Source: Faecalicoccus pleomorphus DSM 20574 | Lineage (GTDB): Bacteria > Bacillota_I > Bacilli_A > Erysipelotrichales > Erysipelotrichaceae | DNA length: 54,281 nt | Direction of reading: 5' to 3' | Assembly: GCF_000420345.1 (NCBI RefSeq) | Contig: NZ_ATUT01000014.1 | Location: 1-54,281 of the forward strand | Shown: piece after piece, positions 44,922 to 53,719 of the stretch | How positions within the stretch are numbered: position 1 is the first letter of the stretch | Layout: the number at the start of each line of letters is the position of its first letter | The notes under the pieces: generated by a model | The model's input: the letters and a program-made list of their open reading frames with translations, nothing else | What the model was told of the DNA's origin: nothing | Database searches by the model: none | Position numbers and translations under genes: made by a program

Positions 44922-46100
44922 ATGAAGGCAGTTATTTTAGGCGCAGGACGAATTGGTAGAGGCTTTGTGACGCAACTATTGACATTGAATAATGTGGACA
45001 TTACTTATTTTGATGCCAGCGATGCGATGGTTGAACAAATGAATCAAATAGGACATTATACGATCCATGTGTTAGGACATTCGGATCTTGATTTAGAAGT
45101 GGATCATGTGAAGGCATATCCAACTTCAGACATTGATCAGTTGGCTGCTTGTTGGAAAGAAAGTGATTTTATCTTTACGGCTTGTGGTGGAAAAAATATG
45201 CCTTCAGTAGGAAAAACCATTGGTCAGGCATTTAAAAAATTAGTTACGATCGGTGGTGTACACCTTTCTAATATTATAACTTGTGAAAACTGGATCGATC
45301 CGGCCAAAGACCTGGAAGAAGCCATCTTAAGCTGTTTGGATGAAAAAGAAGCAAAGTTATTTAAAGAAAACGTGGGTGTAGGAGAATCGGTAATCCTTTG
45401 TACGGGAACAGGGGCACCAGATCCTTCTAAAGTGATAAATCCAATTGATACGTGGGTTCAAAACTTTAAATACTTGCCAATTGATAAAGATGCTATAAAA
45501 ACAGAGATTCCAAATTGGGAATATATTGAGTTTGTAGACAACTTTGGGCATTTATTGACACAGAAATTGTACACAAATAACACAAGCTGTGGTTCGGTAG
45601 CGTATCTGGGGCATTTAAAAGGTTTGACTTATATGGCCGAAGCTGCCAATGATGTGGAAATCGAACCAATCATGGATGAAATTTATAATGAAATCAACCA
45701 AGCTTTGATTCAAGGAATGGGTATCGATGCAGAGAGTCAATACGCTTTTTCTAAACGTGCCAAGGCTAAGTATACCGATAGAGATATTGTCGATAAATTG
45801 ACGCGTATTGCTCGGGATCCTCTAAGAAAACTTCGTCCCGAAGATCGTTTGATTGGCCCAAGTAAAATTGCGTTGTCCATTGGTGTAAAACCAACTGCGA
45901 TTGCATTGGCAACGGCAGCGGCTTTATTCTATGATGAACCTGATGATGAATCCGCTATGAAGCTTCAGCAAATGCGAAAAGAACATGGTGTGGAATACAT
46001 CTTACAAAATGTTTGTCAGTTAAAACCGGAAGAAGAATTGTATCAAATGATTTTAAGCAGCATTGATGAACTAAGAGCGAAAGGATGGCTAAAAGAATAA
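44922..46100 (+). CDS. MtlD-like polyol/uronate dehydrogenase, catalytic His replaced (first copy)
   Basis: 392 residues of the mannitol dehydrogenase superfamily (MtlD, UxaB, UxuB). The NAD motif is GAGRIGRGF at 8-16; DPLRKLRPEDRLIGP and the EN of TCENW match the family. The active-site motif K-x4-N-x2-H appears as Lys215, Asn220 and Cys223 (KLYTNNTSC), so the His that relays the proton is Cys. Either the reaction changed or another residue serves. GGAAGG precedes the ATG at 44922; the upstream TTG frame is not favoured. Confidence 0.85.
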   Translation: MKAVILGAGRIGRGFVTQLLTLNNVDITYFDASDAMVEQMNQIGHYTIHVLGHSDLDLEVDHVKAYPTSDIDQLAACWKESDFIFTACGGKNMPSVGKTIGQAFKKLVTIGGVHLSNIITCENWIDPAKDLEEAILSCLDEKEAKLFKENVGVGESVILCTGTGAPDPSKVINPIDTWVQNFKYLPIDKDAIKTEIPNWEYIEFVDNFGHLLTQKLYTNNTSCGSVAYLGHLKGLTYMAEAANDVEIEPIMDEIYNEINQALIQGMGIDAESQYAFSKRAKAKYTDRDIVDKLTRIARDPLRKLRPEDRLIGPSKIALSIGVKPTAIALATAAALFYDEPDDESAMKLQQMRKEHGVEYILQNVCQLKPEEELYQMILSSIDELRAKGWLKE

Positions 46101-47239
46101 TGAAAAAGGCAGTTGTGATTGGAGCTGGTCAAACAGGGCGTGGATATTTAGTTCGTTTTCTGTTTGAAAAAAATTATGATATTACTTTGATCGATAAAAA
46201 TGAGCGGTTGATAGATTATCTCCAAGAAGATAAAGCATTCTGTATTCATTTTTATTCAAAAGATAGAACACCTTTATATGTGCATGGGCTGAAAGCGTAT
46301 TTAAGTTATTCTACGGAAGCCAAACAAGCAATTCATGATGCAGATATTATTTTTACTTCTGTTGGTGAACAAAATTTAGGCGATGTAGCCAAACAGATTC
46401 AGGAAGGCATTGCCGGGCGTGAAGATAAGGTAGTTATGTTGACGGCGGAAAATGGAATCAATCCAGGGAAAGTGCTGACCAATCATTTAAAAGATTTAGG
46501 AGTAAAAGAAAATTTTACCGTATCTATGACGGCCGTCTTCTGCTCAACGGTTGCCTTAGATAAGACAAGATTGGATATCTTGTCTATGAATGAATACTAC
46601 TTCCCGTTTGATGCGGACGCCCTTGATGAAATTGATTTTGAAGGAGCGGTTCCTATTCATGACTTTGAAAAGTTCTTAAAAAGAAAGATTTATACGTATA
46701 ACTGCTTGGCAGGTTTGATCTCTTATTGCGGATATATCAAAGACTATGAAGTCTATGGCGATGCTGCTAATGATCCCGACATTGCCGAAATGATGGATAT
46801 TCTTTTAGAAGATTTAAATCCGGCTTTACAGGATTATTTCCAGATTACAAAAGAAGATCAGGAAGAGTTTGCCCAACGCGCTATGCGTAAGATGAAAAAC
46901 AAAGATATTCTAGATTTCAATGTAAAAAATGGACGTGCCGCAAAACGTAAATTAGGACCAACAGAGAGAATCATGTCACCTATGAAAATTTTAAAAGAGC
47001 ATGACAAAGATACACGAATCATGGAATTCGTGGCGGCAGCTGCTTTGGTGTATTGGGAAGAACTCCAAGGAAATGGCAGTGAACCTGTATTAACAAAATC
47101 ACCAATCGAAACATTCTGTGATATAAATGGTCTTTCTGTAGACGATGCCATGGTGAAACGGGTGGAAAAATATTATGAGTTGATCAAGGCCAATCGCCAT
47201 AACATCTGCATGAAAGAGCTTGTCTATTCTGTGGAGTAG
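46100..47239 (+). CDS. MtlD-like polyol/uronate dehydrogenase, catalytic His replaced (second copy)
   Basis: 379 residues, paralog of the preceding gene. It shows GAGQTGRGY at the N-terminus, TAENGI, and KLGPTERIMSP corresponding to the first copy's LRPEDRLIGP. In the K-x4-N-x2-H motif Lys196 and Asn201 remain, but the His is Ala204 (KIYTYNCLA). The start shares one base with the upstream stop; an in-frame ATG at 46085 lies against a ribosome site and is less likely. The pair may work as a heteromer. Confidence 0.82.
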   Translation: MKKAVVIGAGQTGRGYLVRFLFEKNYDITLIDKNERLIDYLQEDKAFCIHFYSKDRTPLYVHGLKAYLSYSTEAKQAIHDADIIFTSVGEQNLGDVAKQIQEGIAGREDKVVMLTAENGINPGKVLTNHLKDLGVKENFTVSMTAVFCSTVALDKTRLDILSMNEYYFPFDADALDEIDFEGAVPIHDFEKFLKRKIYTYNCLAGLISYCGYIKDYEVYGDAANDPDIAEMMDILLEDLNPALQDYFQITKEDQEEFAQRAMRKMKNKDILDFNVKNGRAAKRKLGPTERIMSPMKILKEHDKDTRIMEFVAAAALVYWEELQGNGSEPVLTKSPIETFCDINGLSVDDAMVKRVEKYYELIKANRHNICMKELVYSVE

Positions 47240-47243
47240 TGAG

Positions 47244-47924
47244 ATGAGTAAACATAGAGAAATTAAAATCAGCGGTTCCTTGTCTTGTATCGATTTATTG
47301 CATATAAAAGACCAGATGGATTTGATTAATCAAACCCATCTGTCTTTTCTACATTATGATGTGGTGGATGGGAAGTTCAACGATTGTTTTGTGTTCGGAG
47401 ATTTAATTTTAGAAAAGCTTCGACCTTTGACTACAAAGCCTATCGTGGTGCATTTGGCAGTGGAAGATATCAAGCCTTATATCAAACCGATGATCAAAGC
47501 AGGTGCTGATTATCTTGCGGTGCATTATGAAACACCTTGCGATCATAAAGAAGTATTTGAAGAGATTCGCTCTTTAGGAGCTAAACCCATCTTGGCTTTT
47601 CGATGTGAAACACCCGTTCCAGAAGATTTCTTAGAATTGGTTGGCCAGGTTGAAAGTATTTTGAAATTGACGGTCAATCCGGGGTATGCCGGACAGCCTA
47701 TACAAAAACAAGCTTTAAAACATATTCAAATTATGCGCGAATACTTGGATAAGGCGAATATAAATATGGATATTGAAGCTGATGGCAATATCAATGTGCA
47801 TACAATCCCTGAAGTAGTTCAGGCGGGGGCAACGATCCTGACAGGGGGAACTTCTGGTTTATTTAATGATAAGGCAAGCATACAAGAAAATTATGATTTG
47901 ATGATGGAGGCGGCAAAGATATGA
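47244..47924 (+). CDS. Ribulose-phosphate 3-epimerase family protein (divergent copy)
   Basis: 226 residues, TIM barrel. Metal ligands are kept: His and Asp in FLHYDVVDG, His in VVHLAVE and Asp in EADGNI; the VNPGYAGQ phosphate loop is present. Motifs depart from true RPE (DVVDG for DIMDG, TVNPG preceded by LKL), so an epimerase for another ketose phosphate, such as allulose-type, is more likely. It overlaps the next gene as ATGA. Confidence 0.82.
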   Translation: MSKHREIKISGSLSCIDLLHIKDQMDLINQTHLSFLHYDVVDGKFNDCFVFGDLILEKLRPLTTKPIVVHLAVEDIKPYIKPMIKAGADYLAVHYETPCDHKEVFEEIRSLGAKPILAFRCETPVPEDFLELVGQVESILKLTVNPGYAGQPIQKQALKHIQIMREYLDKANINMDIEADGNINVHTIPEVVQAGATILTGGTSGLFNDKASIQENYDLMMEAAKI

Positions 47925-48580
47925 AGCCAATATTATGCCCTAGTATGATGTGTTGTAACTTTTCCAATTTAAAAGAGGAGATGGCTCTATTGGAAGAAGC
48001 GAAGATCGATATGTATCACTGCGATATCATGGATGGAACCTTTGTTCCTAATATGGCTTTGGGAATTTCAGATATCCAGGCGATACGCTCTTTGACAAAC
48101 AAAAAGATCGACGCACATTTGATGATTGATTCACCAGCAAATAAAGTGGATTGGTTTATAGATGCCGGTGCCGATATCATTTATCTGCATCCAGAATCTG
48201 AGATGTATGTCATCAAAACTATTCAGCACATTCATGAACGAAAAAAAGAAGCGGGCGTTGCAATCAATCCCGATATTAGCCTTGTTTCTTTGGAGGAGTT
48301 GTATCCTTTCTGTGATTATATTTTAGTGATGACAGTGAATCCGGGCTTTGCGGGACAAAGTTTTATAGAAAGTATGGATCGAAAAATTGAAAGACTGGTT
48401 CATCTGAAACAAAAATATGGTTTTCAAATTATTATGGATGGTGCTTGTTCTCCTGAAAGAATTAAAGCTTACTCTTGTTGCGGTGTAGATGGGTTTGTAT
48501 TAGGAACTAGCGCGTTGTTTAAAGAAGATAAAAAATATAAAGAACGATTGGATGAATTGAGGGGTGTTTGTGGCAGATAA
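47921..48580 (+). CDS. Ribulose-phosphate 3-epimerase family protein
   Basis: 219 residues with standard motifs: YHCDIMDGTFVPN, AHLMI, GVAINPD, VMTVNPGFAGQSF and IIMDGACS. It interconverts ketose phosphates at carbon 3, with ribulose-5-P/xylulose-5-P or D-allulose-6-P/fructose-6-P as the likely pairs. It is adjacent to a divergent paralog. The end overlaps the next gene by 11 bases. Confidence 0.88.
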   Translation: MKPILCPSMMCCNFSNLKEEMALLEEAKIDMYHCDIMDGTFVPNMALGISDIQAIRSLTNKKIDAHLMIDSPANKVDWFIDAGADIIYLHPESEMYVIKTIQHIHERKKEAGVAINPDISLVSLEELYPFCDYILVMTVNPGFAGQSFIESMDRKIERLVHLKQKYGFQIIMDGACSPERIKAYSCCGVDGFVLGTSALFKEDKKYKERLDELRGVCGR

Positions 48581-49277
48581 GAGATTGGAGATTTTAAAAC
48601 AATTCGATACACCAAGTATTACCAACGTGGTCGCAACGTATCCGGAAAAAGACTATTGTTTGGGTCTTTATGATCCCTGGCAAGAATCTTGGTACACCAA
48701 TCAGAAAGCTAAAGTGATGTATCCAGAATTAGGACCGGTGACAGGGTATGCCATAACTTGTACATATGGTTTGCCCGACCAACATTATCAACGACTTTCA
48801 TTTCCAGATGTGCTGAGAACTATTTCCGCATTAAATGAGCCTGTTGTGTTAGTTGTGAAACAGAATTTGCCAAAACGAATTAAAAATAAAAATGGTTTAC
48901 TTGGTGGGAATATGATGACAGCGCTTAAATCAGTGGGTGTCGTTGGGGTAATCTCAGATGGGCCAAGTCGGGATATTGATGAAGTAAGACCATTAGGAAT
49001 GCAATATATGCTTAGTGGCGTATGTCCAGGACATGGTAAATGGTCCATCAAGTCGATCAATACACCCGTGAAAGTGTTTGATATGGCAGTTTCTCCAGGA
49101 GAAATCATTCATATGGATGAAAATGGGGCGGTTAAATTTCCAGCTAGCGTTTTAGATGATGTGATCAAAAATGCCCAAAATCTTCGTATTATTGAAGAAA
49201 AACGGCAAGCACAAATGCGCCGAACACAAGATGTGAATAAGATTATTGACATTATGGCAGGACTTTATGATGACTAA
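48570..49277 (+). CDS. RraA-like aldolase/decarboxylase family protein
   Basis: 235 residues. GGNMMTALKSVGVVGVISDG followed by PSRDIDEV is the RraA/HMG-aldolase signature with the catalytic Arg-Asp, so it is more likely an enzyme (retro-aldol cleavage or oxaloacetate-type decarboxylation) than an RNase E inhibitor. The GTG at 48570 follows GAGGGG by 5 bases; GTG at 48564 is within that site. It overlaps both neighbours. Confidence 0.8.
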   Translation: MADKRLEILKQFDTPSITNVVATYPEKDYCLGLYDPWQESWYTNQKAKVMYPELGPVTGYAITCTYGLPDQHYQRLSFPDVLRTISALNEPVVLVVKQNLPKRIKNKNGLLGGNMMTALKSVGVVGVISDGPSRDIDEVRPLGMQYMLSGVCPGHGKWSIKSINTPVKVFDMAVSPGEIIHMDENGAVKFPASVLDDVIKNAQNLRIIEEKRQAQMRRTQDVNKIIDIMAGLYDD

Positions 49278-49533
49278 TGAACAGGTTTTAAAAATCGATG
49301 AAAATGACAATGTCGTGGTTGCTATACGGGATATTAATAAAGGGGAAACGATTGTTGTGTCTTCTTTAAAAATACAGGTACAGGATGAGATTCCCATATA
49401 TCATAAAATGGCAATTGAGGATATTTCTTTAGGAAGTCCTATTCTAAAATATGGGGAATGTATAGGCTTTGCGTATAAAGATATAAAGCAAGGGCAACAT
49501 GTTCATACACATAATTTAAGGAGCAAGAATTGA
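49270..49533 (+). CDS. UxaA-type dehydratase, small SAF-domain subunit
   Basis: 87 residues forming a SAF domain (NVVVAIRDINKGETI, LGSPILKYGECIGFAYKDIKQGQHVHTHNL). It matches the N-terminal part of altronate/galactarate dehydratases, here a separate gene as in split UxaA or SuyA proteins. ATG at 49270 is 7 bases after AGGA; ATG at 49267 is also possible. The large subunit starts 3 bases after its stop. Confidence 0.85.
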   Translation: MTNEQVLKIDENDNVVVAIRDINKGETIVVSSLKIQVQDEIPIYHKMAIEDISLGSPILKYGECIGFAYKDIKQGQHVHTHNLRSKN

Positions 49534-49536
49534 GTT

Positions 49537-50727
49537 ATGAAGATCAATGGATACAAGAGGGAATGTGATGGGATCTATGGGATTCGAAACCATGTACTGA
49601 TTTTACCAACTAGTATTTGCGCCTCGGATGTGGCGCGAATCGTATCGGAAAAGGTGGATGGGACCATCACCTTCCATAATCATCTGGGTTGTTCACAGAC
49701 AAAAATTGATACAGCTTATACAATATCTACCATGGCAGGAATGGCTGCCAATCCCAATGTGTATGGTGTTGTTGCGATTTCCTTAGGATGTGAGAACTGT
49801 CAAATGGATCGAGTGGTTACCGAGATCAAAAGTCGAACCAAAAAACCATTAGAGACATTTATTATCCAGGAAGTCCCAGGAGTTGAAAAAACCATTGAGT
49901 TAGCTACTAAGGCGGCTATAAAAATGGTGGAAGAAGCCAAGGCAATGTCTAAAACAGAGTTCGAAATCTCCAATTTAATTTTAGGAACAGAATGTGGCGG
50001 TTCGGATCCTACCAGTGGTCTTGTGTCCAACGTTTTGGTGGGCCATGTTTCCGATCGAATGGTTTCTTTAGGTGGAACTTCGATTTTATCGGAAACTACA
50101 GAATTTATTGGAGCACAGCACATTTTAAAAAAAAGGGCTCGAAATACTTCGGTAGCCACTCACATTGATGAAATTATTGAGCGATATGAAGAAAGTCAGT
50201 ACAGTGTGGGAGATGATATTCGTATGCGAAATCCTTCTCCAGGCAACCAAAGAGGTGGGATTACCACTTTGGAGGAGAAATCTTTAGGATGTATCAAAAA
50301 ATCAGGCTCTAGCATGATTCAGGATGTTTTTGATTATGCCCAGCCCATCAGTTGCAAAGGCCTTGTAATCATGGATACACCGGGGAATGATTCTATCAGT
50401 ATGATGGGAATGGTGGCAGGGGGTTGTTCCTTGATTTTGTTTACGACCGGACAAGGCACACCATTAGGCAATCCACTTGTACCAGTGATCAAAATCACCG
50501 GTAATCAGCAAACGGCAGAAAAAATGAAAGAATCAATTGACTTCGACTGTAGTGAAGGATTAAATTCAAACAATATGGATGAGCTGGAGAATGCTTTGTT
50601 CTCGCTGATTCTCGATGTGTGTAATGGAAAAAAGACCAAGTCGGAAATCTATGGAATATGTGAATGTTCAATCGTTCGGGTTTCAAAATATGTAAAAGAC
50701 GGAGTTGTTCGAAAGACTTATTTTTGA
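49537..50727 (+). CDS. UxaA/GarD-type dehydratase, large subunit
   Basis: 396 residues. GIRNHVLILPTSICASDVA, HNHLGCSQ, LGCENCQ, ECGGSDPTSGL and DTPGNDSISMMG are motifs of the UxaA/GarD catalytic domain, which dehydrates sugar acids to 2-keto-3-deoxy acids. The same fold split in two is also used by (2R)-sulfolactate sulfo-lyase SuyAB. With two pyruvate aldolases downstream in logic, sugar-acid dehydration is preferred. AGGAG lies upstream. Confidence 0.86.
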   Translation: MKINGYKRECDGIYGIRNHVLILPTSICASDVARIVSEKVDGTITFHNHLGCSQTKIDTAYTISTMAGMAANPNVYGVVAISLGCENCQMDRVVTEIKSRTKKPLETFIIQEVPGVEKTIELATKAAIKMVEEAKAMSKTEFEISNLILGTECGGSDPTSGLVSNVLVGHVSDRMVSLGGTSILSETTEFIGAQHILKKRARNTSVATHIDEIIERYEESQYSVGDDIRMRNPSPGNQRGGITTLEEKSLGCIKKSGSSMIQDVFDYAQPISCKGLVIMDTPGNDSISMMGMVAGGCSLILFTTGQGTPLGNPLVPVIKITGNQQTAEKMKESIDFDCSEGLNSNNMDELENALFSLILDVCNGKKTKSEIYGICECSIVRVSKYVKDGVVRKTYF

Positions 50728-50741
50728 GAGGGGTATCTAGT

Positions 50742-51338
50742 ATGAATCCAACTGGATTAATTTTGTTATTCTTTGTGATTCTTGTGTTTATGACGCCTTT
50801 TATAAGAAAGAGCTTAAAAAACAGGAAACAATATTGGTTTGCGCATTTATTAAACACAAAATCATACGAGGAGATGGAAAAGGGACTAAATGCATTTTCT
50901 TCCAAAGCTTTGTTTCCACGATATGAACTTGAATGTTATAGACTACAGATGTATTTAGTTCAAAATAATTCAAAAAAAGTTGATGAACAGTATCAAGTCA
51001 CAATTGAATCGGCTGTAACTAAGAAACAAAAAATAGAGATTTATACTAATGCGTTTGAACATTATGTTATGTTGGCGGATAAGTCAAAAAGTCTTGAATT
51101 GAAAAACAAGTTAAAGGAGTTCAATGATGAGTCTTTAAATGCACGATGTCAAATGTTGTATGATATTTTTGTGAATAAGAAGTCAAAATACATTGATCAA
51201 CTGGAGAAGAATTTTGATAAACTCCAAGACTCTGAGAAAATGCTATCTGCTTATTTGTTGTCGGTACAATATACGAATAAAGGGGATACAAAAAAGGCGG
51301 ATTACTATAGTAATCTTTCTAAAGATTTTTTTGAATAG
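50742..51338 (+). CDS. Unknown membrane-anchored helical-repeat protein
   Basis: 198 residues, not recognised. Residues 5-21 are one hydrophobic segment followed by basic residues, so the rest lies in the cytosol. The body is charged and helical with TPR-like pairs (FPRYELECYRLQMYLVQNN, LSAYLLSVQYTNKGDTKKADYYSNL). GAGGGG precedes the ATG at 50742. It sits inside a catabolic operon between a dehydratase and glycerate kinase; a scaffold role is possible but unproven. Its stop codon lies in a terminator. Confidence 0.6.
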   Translation: MNPTGLILLFFVILVFMTPFIRKSLKNRKQYWFAHLLNTKSYEEMEKGLNAFSSKALFPRYELECYRLQMYLVQNNSKKVDEQYQVTIESAVTKKQKIEIYTNAFEHYVMLADKSKSLELKNKLKEFNDESLNARCQMLYDIFVNKKSKYIDQLEKNFDKLQDSEKMLSAYLLSVQYTNKGDTKKADYYSNLSKDFFE

Positions 51339-51370
51339 CGGTTTTCTCTTAGGAGAGAATCGCTTTTTTT
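51337..51370 (+). terminator. Internal terminator within the operon
   Basis: AGCGGTTTTCTC (51337-51348) pairs with GAGAGAATCGCT (51353-51364), 12 bp with two G-T pairs and loop TTAG, followed by T7. It lies 12 bases before the glycerate kinase start, so the last two genes may be expressed at a lower level. Confidence 0.8.
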
Positions 51371-51382
51371 GAAGGAGAATTT

Positions 51383-52522
51383 ATGAATGTATTGATAGCG
51401 ATTGATTCCTTTAAAGGAGCGGTTTCTTCTTTAGAAGCTGGTCTTTCTTTAAAATCGGGATTATCTATTAATCCTGATTTAAAGTTACAAGTTTGTGCGG
51501 TTTCTGATGGTGGAGAAGGAAGCTTGGAAGTTTTGTCCCAAAATGGCATAGGGACTTATCAGAAAATGATGTGTAAAGATTCCTTTGGTAGAGATACTAT
51601 GGTAAATGTTTTGTTCTTTGAAGAAGAGGATAAGAAATGTTGCGCCATTGAAACGGCTTCGATGATAGGAATTCAGGGACAAAATCCGACTCCTAATACA
51701 GTGATGACCACTTCTAGTTATGGCTTAGGGCAATTGATTTGTCATTTGATGGAAAACCAAATCAGTAAAATCATTGTATTTGTCGGAGGTACGATAACTA
51801 CCGATGCCGGTCTGGGGGCATTACAGGCATTGGGCCTTTCTTTATATGATGAGAAACATGAACTTTTAGCGAATCATGCAAATCCTCTTATGGACTTTGA
51901 TCATTTTGATAAAGAGAAGCTGCAACAAATCCAAAATCATTTAAAAAAAATCGAACTTGTTGTCGGAGTGGACGTCAATGCTCCTTTGTATGGAACTTAT
52001 GGTTGTTCTCAAATGTATGCTCGGCAAAAAGGGGCTGATGAAAAACAAATCCAACAAATGGAAGGCCATTTAAGAAAGTTGGATGAACAATGTGATTTAG
52101 ATTTGATGGAACCTGGCTGCGGGGCCGGAGGAGGCTTGGCAGCTGGATTAAAAATAATTGGCGGAGATATTGTGCCAGGTTTTGATATCGTGAAACATTT
52201 CATTGATTTAACAAGTAAAGTACAATGGTCAGATCTGATCATTACTGGAGAAGGGACAATCAATGATCAAACTCTGCAAGGGAAATTGCCTTTATGTATG
52301 GCAGAAATGGCTAAAAAAGAGAAAAAATCAATCATAGCCTTGTGTGGGCAGAAAAATTATACAGACAAGTCGTTAAACGATTGGTTTGATGGTATTTTCT
52401 CGATCCAACCGAGTATTTGTTCATTACAAGAAGCTATTCAAAACACAAAAGTAAATCTAGAAGAAATCGGATTCCAATTTGGGAAACTGTTTAAGAGGAA
52501 TCATCATGAGAATCGAAGCTAA
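51383..52522 (+). CDS. Glycerate kinase (GlxK/GarK family)
   Basis: 379 residues. AIDSFKGAVSSLEAG at the start, VSDGGEGSLE, VFVGGTITTDAGLGALQALG and EPGCGAGGGLAAGL are the family motifs. It phosphorylates D-glycerate, usually at carbon 2, feeding lower glycolysis. This gives the operon a clear C3 exit and supports glycerate as an intermediate. GAAGGAG precedes the ATG. The end overlaps the next gene by 17 bases. Confidence 0.93.
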   Translation: MNVLIAIDSFKGAVSSLEAGLSLKSGLSINPDLKLQVCAVSDGGEGSLEVLSQNGIGTYQKMMCKDSFGRDTMVNVLFFEEEDKKCCAIETASMIGIQGQNPTPNTVMTTSSYGLGQLICHLMENQISKIIVFVGGTITTDAGLGALQALGLSLYDEKHELLANHANPLMDFDHFDKEKLQQIQNHLKKIELVVGVDVNAPLYGTYGCSQMYARQKGADEKQIQQMEGHLRKLDEQCDLDLMEPGCGAGGGLAAGLKIIGGDIVPGFDIVKHFIDLTSKVQWSDLIITGEGTINDQTLQGKLPLCMAEMAKKEKKSIIALCGQKNYTDKSLNDWFDGIFSIQPSICSLQEAIQNTKVNLEEIGFQFGKLFKRNHHENRS

Positions 52523-53510
52523 GGAAATGCACTCTATATTTTTTAAAATTTTAGTAAACCATGGTGTACCCAAAGAATACGCTGGCGATTGGGCGCAGAT
52601 TTTTGTGGATAATAGTTTGGTTGGTGTTTATAGCCATGGGATCAACCGTTTTAAAAAAATTATAGAATATTTAGATAAGGGTCTTATCAATATCCATGAA
52701 CAATGTACTTGCGAAGTAAAAATAGGAAATATCGAACGTTGGAATGGGCATTATGGAATTGGTCCGCTCAATGCGAAAAGAGCAGTTTTAAGAGCTTGCG
52801 AGCTTGCCAAAGAACAAGGTATCGGTATCGTTGCAGTAGGTAATAATAATCACTGGCTTCGTGGTGGATATTATGGTTCTCTGGCTGCTGATCAAGGTTG
52901 TATATGTATCTGTTGGTCTAATACTAAGCCCAATATGCAAGCTTGGGGAAGCGTGGATACCAATATTGGAAACAATCCCGTCGTGCTCGCTGTACCAGAT
53001 ATCTCTAAAGAACATATAATTTTAGATTGTGCTGTTTCTCAGTTTTCCTATGGAAAAATCGAAGAATGTATGTTGAAGAATATTGAGCTTCCAGTTCCTG
53101 GTGGCTTCGATGAAAAAGGAAAGCTTACGAGGGATCCCTCTATTATTTATCAAACCAAAAGAGTTTTACCTATGGGATATTGGAAAGGAAGCGGATTATC
53201 CATTTTATTAGACTTGATTGGCACGATATTAAGTAATGGGAATTCTGTTATGAAGATTGGAAGCTTTGAAAGAGAGATTGGACTTACACAGATTTTTATT
53301 GTGGTTGATCCTTTAAAATTTATTAGCATAGAGAAAATGAATCGAATAGTTCATGATCTTAAAAAATCATTAAAAGATTCTCATCCTATCCAAGAAGGAG
53401 AAGAAGTCTATTATCCTGGTGAATTAGAAACCAAGGCAAGAAAAGAAAATCTGAAAAAAGGCCTGCCTGTCATAGAGGCTAAATGGAAAGAAATCTTGAA
53501 TCTACTTTAA
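52506..53510 (+). CDS. Ldh_2-family oxidoreductase (YiaK/ComC/malate dehydrogenase type)
   Basis: 334 residues. VGVYSHGINRF (SHG catalytic His), VGNNNHWLRGGYYG and MGYWKGSGLSILLDL match the NAD(P)-dependent Ldh_2 family, which includes 2,3-diketogulonate, ureidoglycolate and sulfolactate dehydrogenases. It reduces a 2-keto acid to a hydroxyacid or the reverse. AGAGGA precedes the ATG at 52506. It is the last gene before a 209-base spacer without a clear terminator. Confidence 0.88.
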   Translation: MRIEAKEMHSIFFKILVNHGVPKEYAGDWAQIFVDNSLVGVYSHGINRFKKIIEYLDKGLINIHEQCTCEVKIGNIERWNGHYGIGPLNAKRAVLRACELAKEQGIGIVAVGNNNHWLRGGYYGSLAADQGCICICWSNTKPNMQAWGSVDTNIGNNPVVLAVPDISKEHIILDCAVSQFSYGKIEECMLKNIELPVPGGFDEKGKLTRDPSIIYQTKRVLPMGYWKGSGLSILLDLIGTILSNGNSVMKIGSFEREIGLTQIFIVVDPLKFISIEKMNRIVHDLKKSLKDSHPIQEGEEVYYPGELETKARKENLKKGLPVIEAKWKEILNLL

Positions 53511-53719
53511 ATGATAAAAAATGTATGGATTTTAACGAACTCCAACACAATATTTTTTTAAGCAAATTATAACGATATCTCGATGCTTAAACAAGTCGAG
53601 ACCAACTATGAAGAAGAAAAAAGAAGAGTGCTGAAGTGAAAAAGAAGAGCCAACAACGAGGTGTAATCCAATAAGGAGGATGAAGTTGTCTGGCTTATTG
53701 AAAACGAAAGGAAAAAAGA

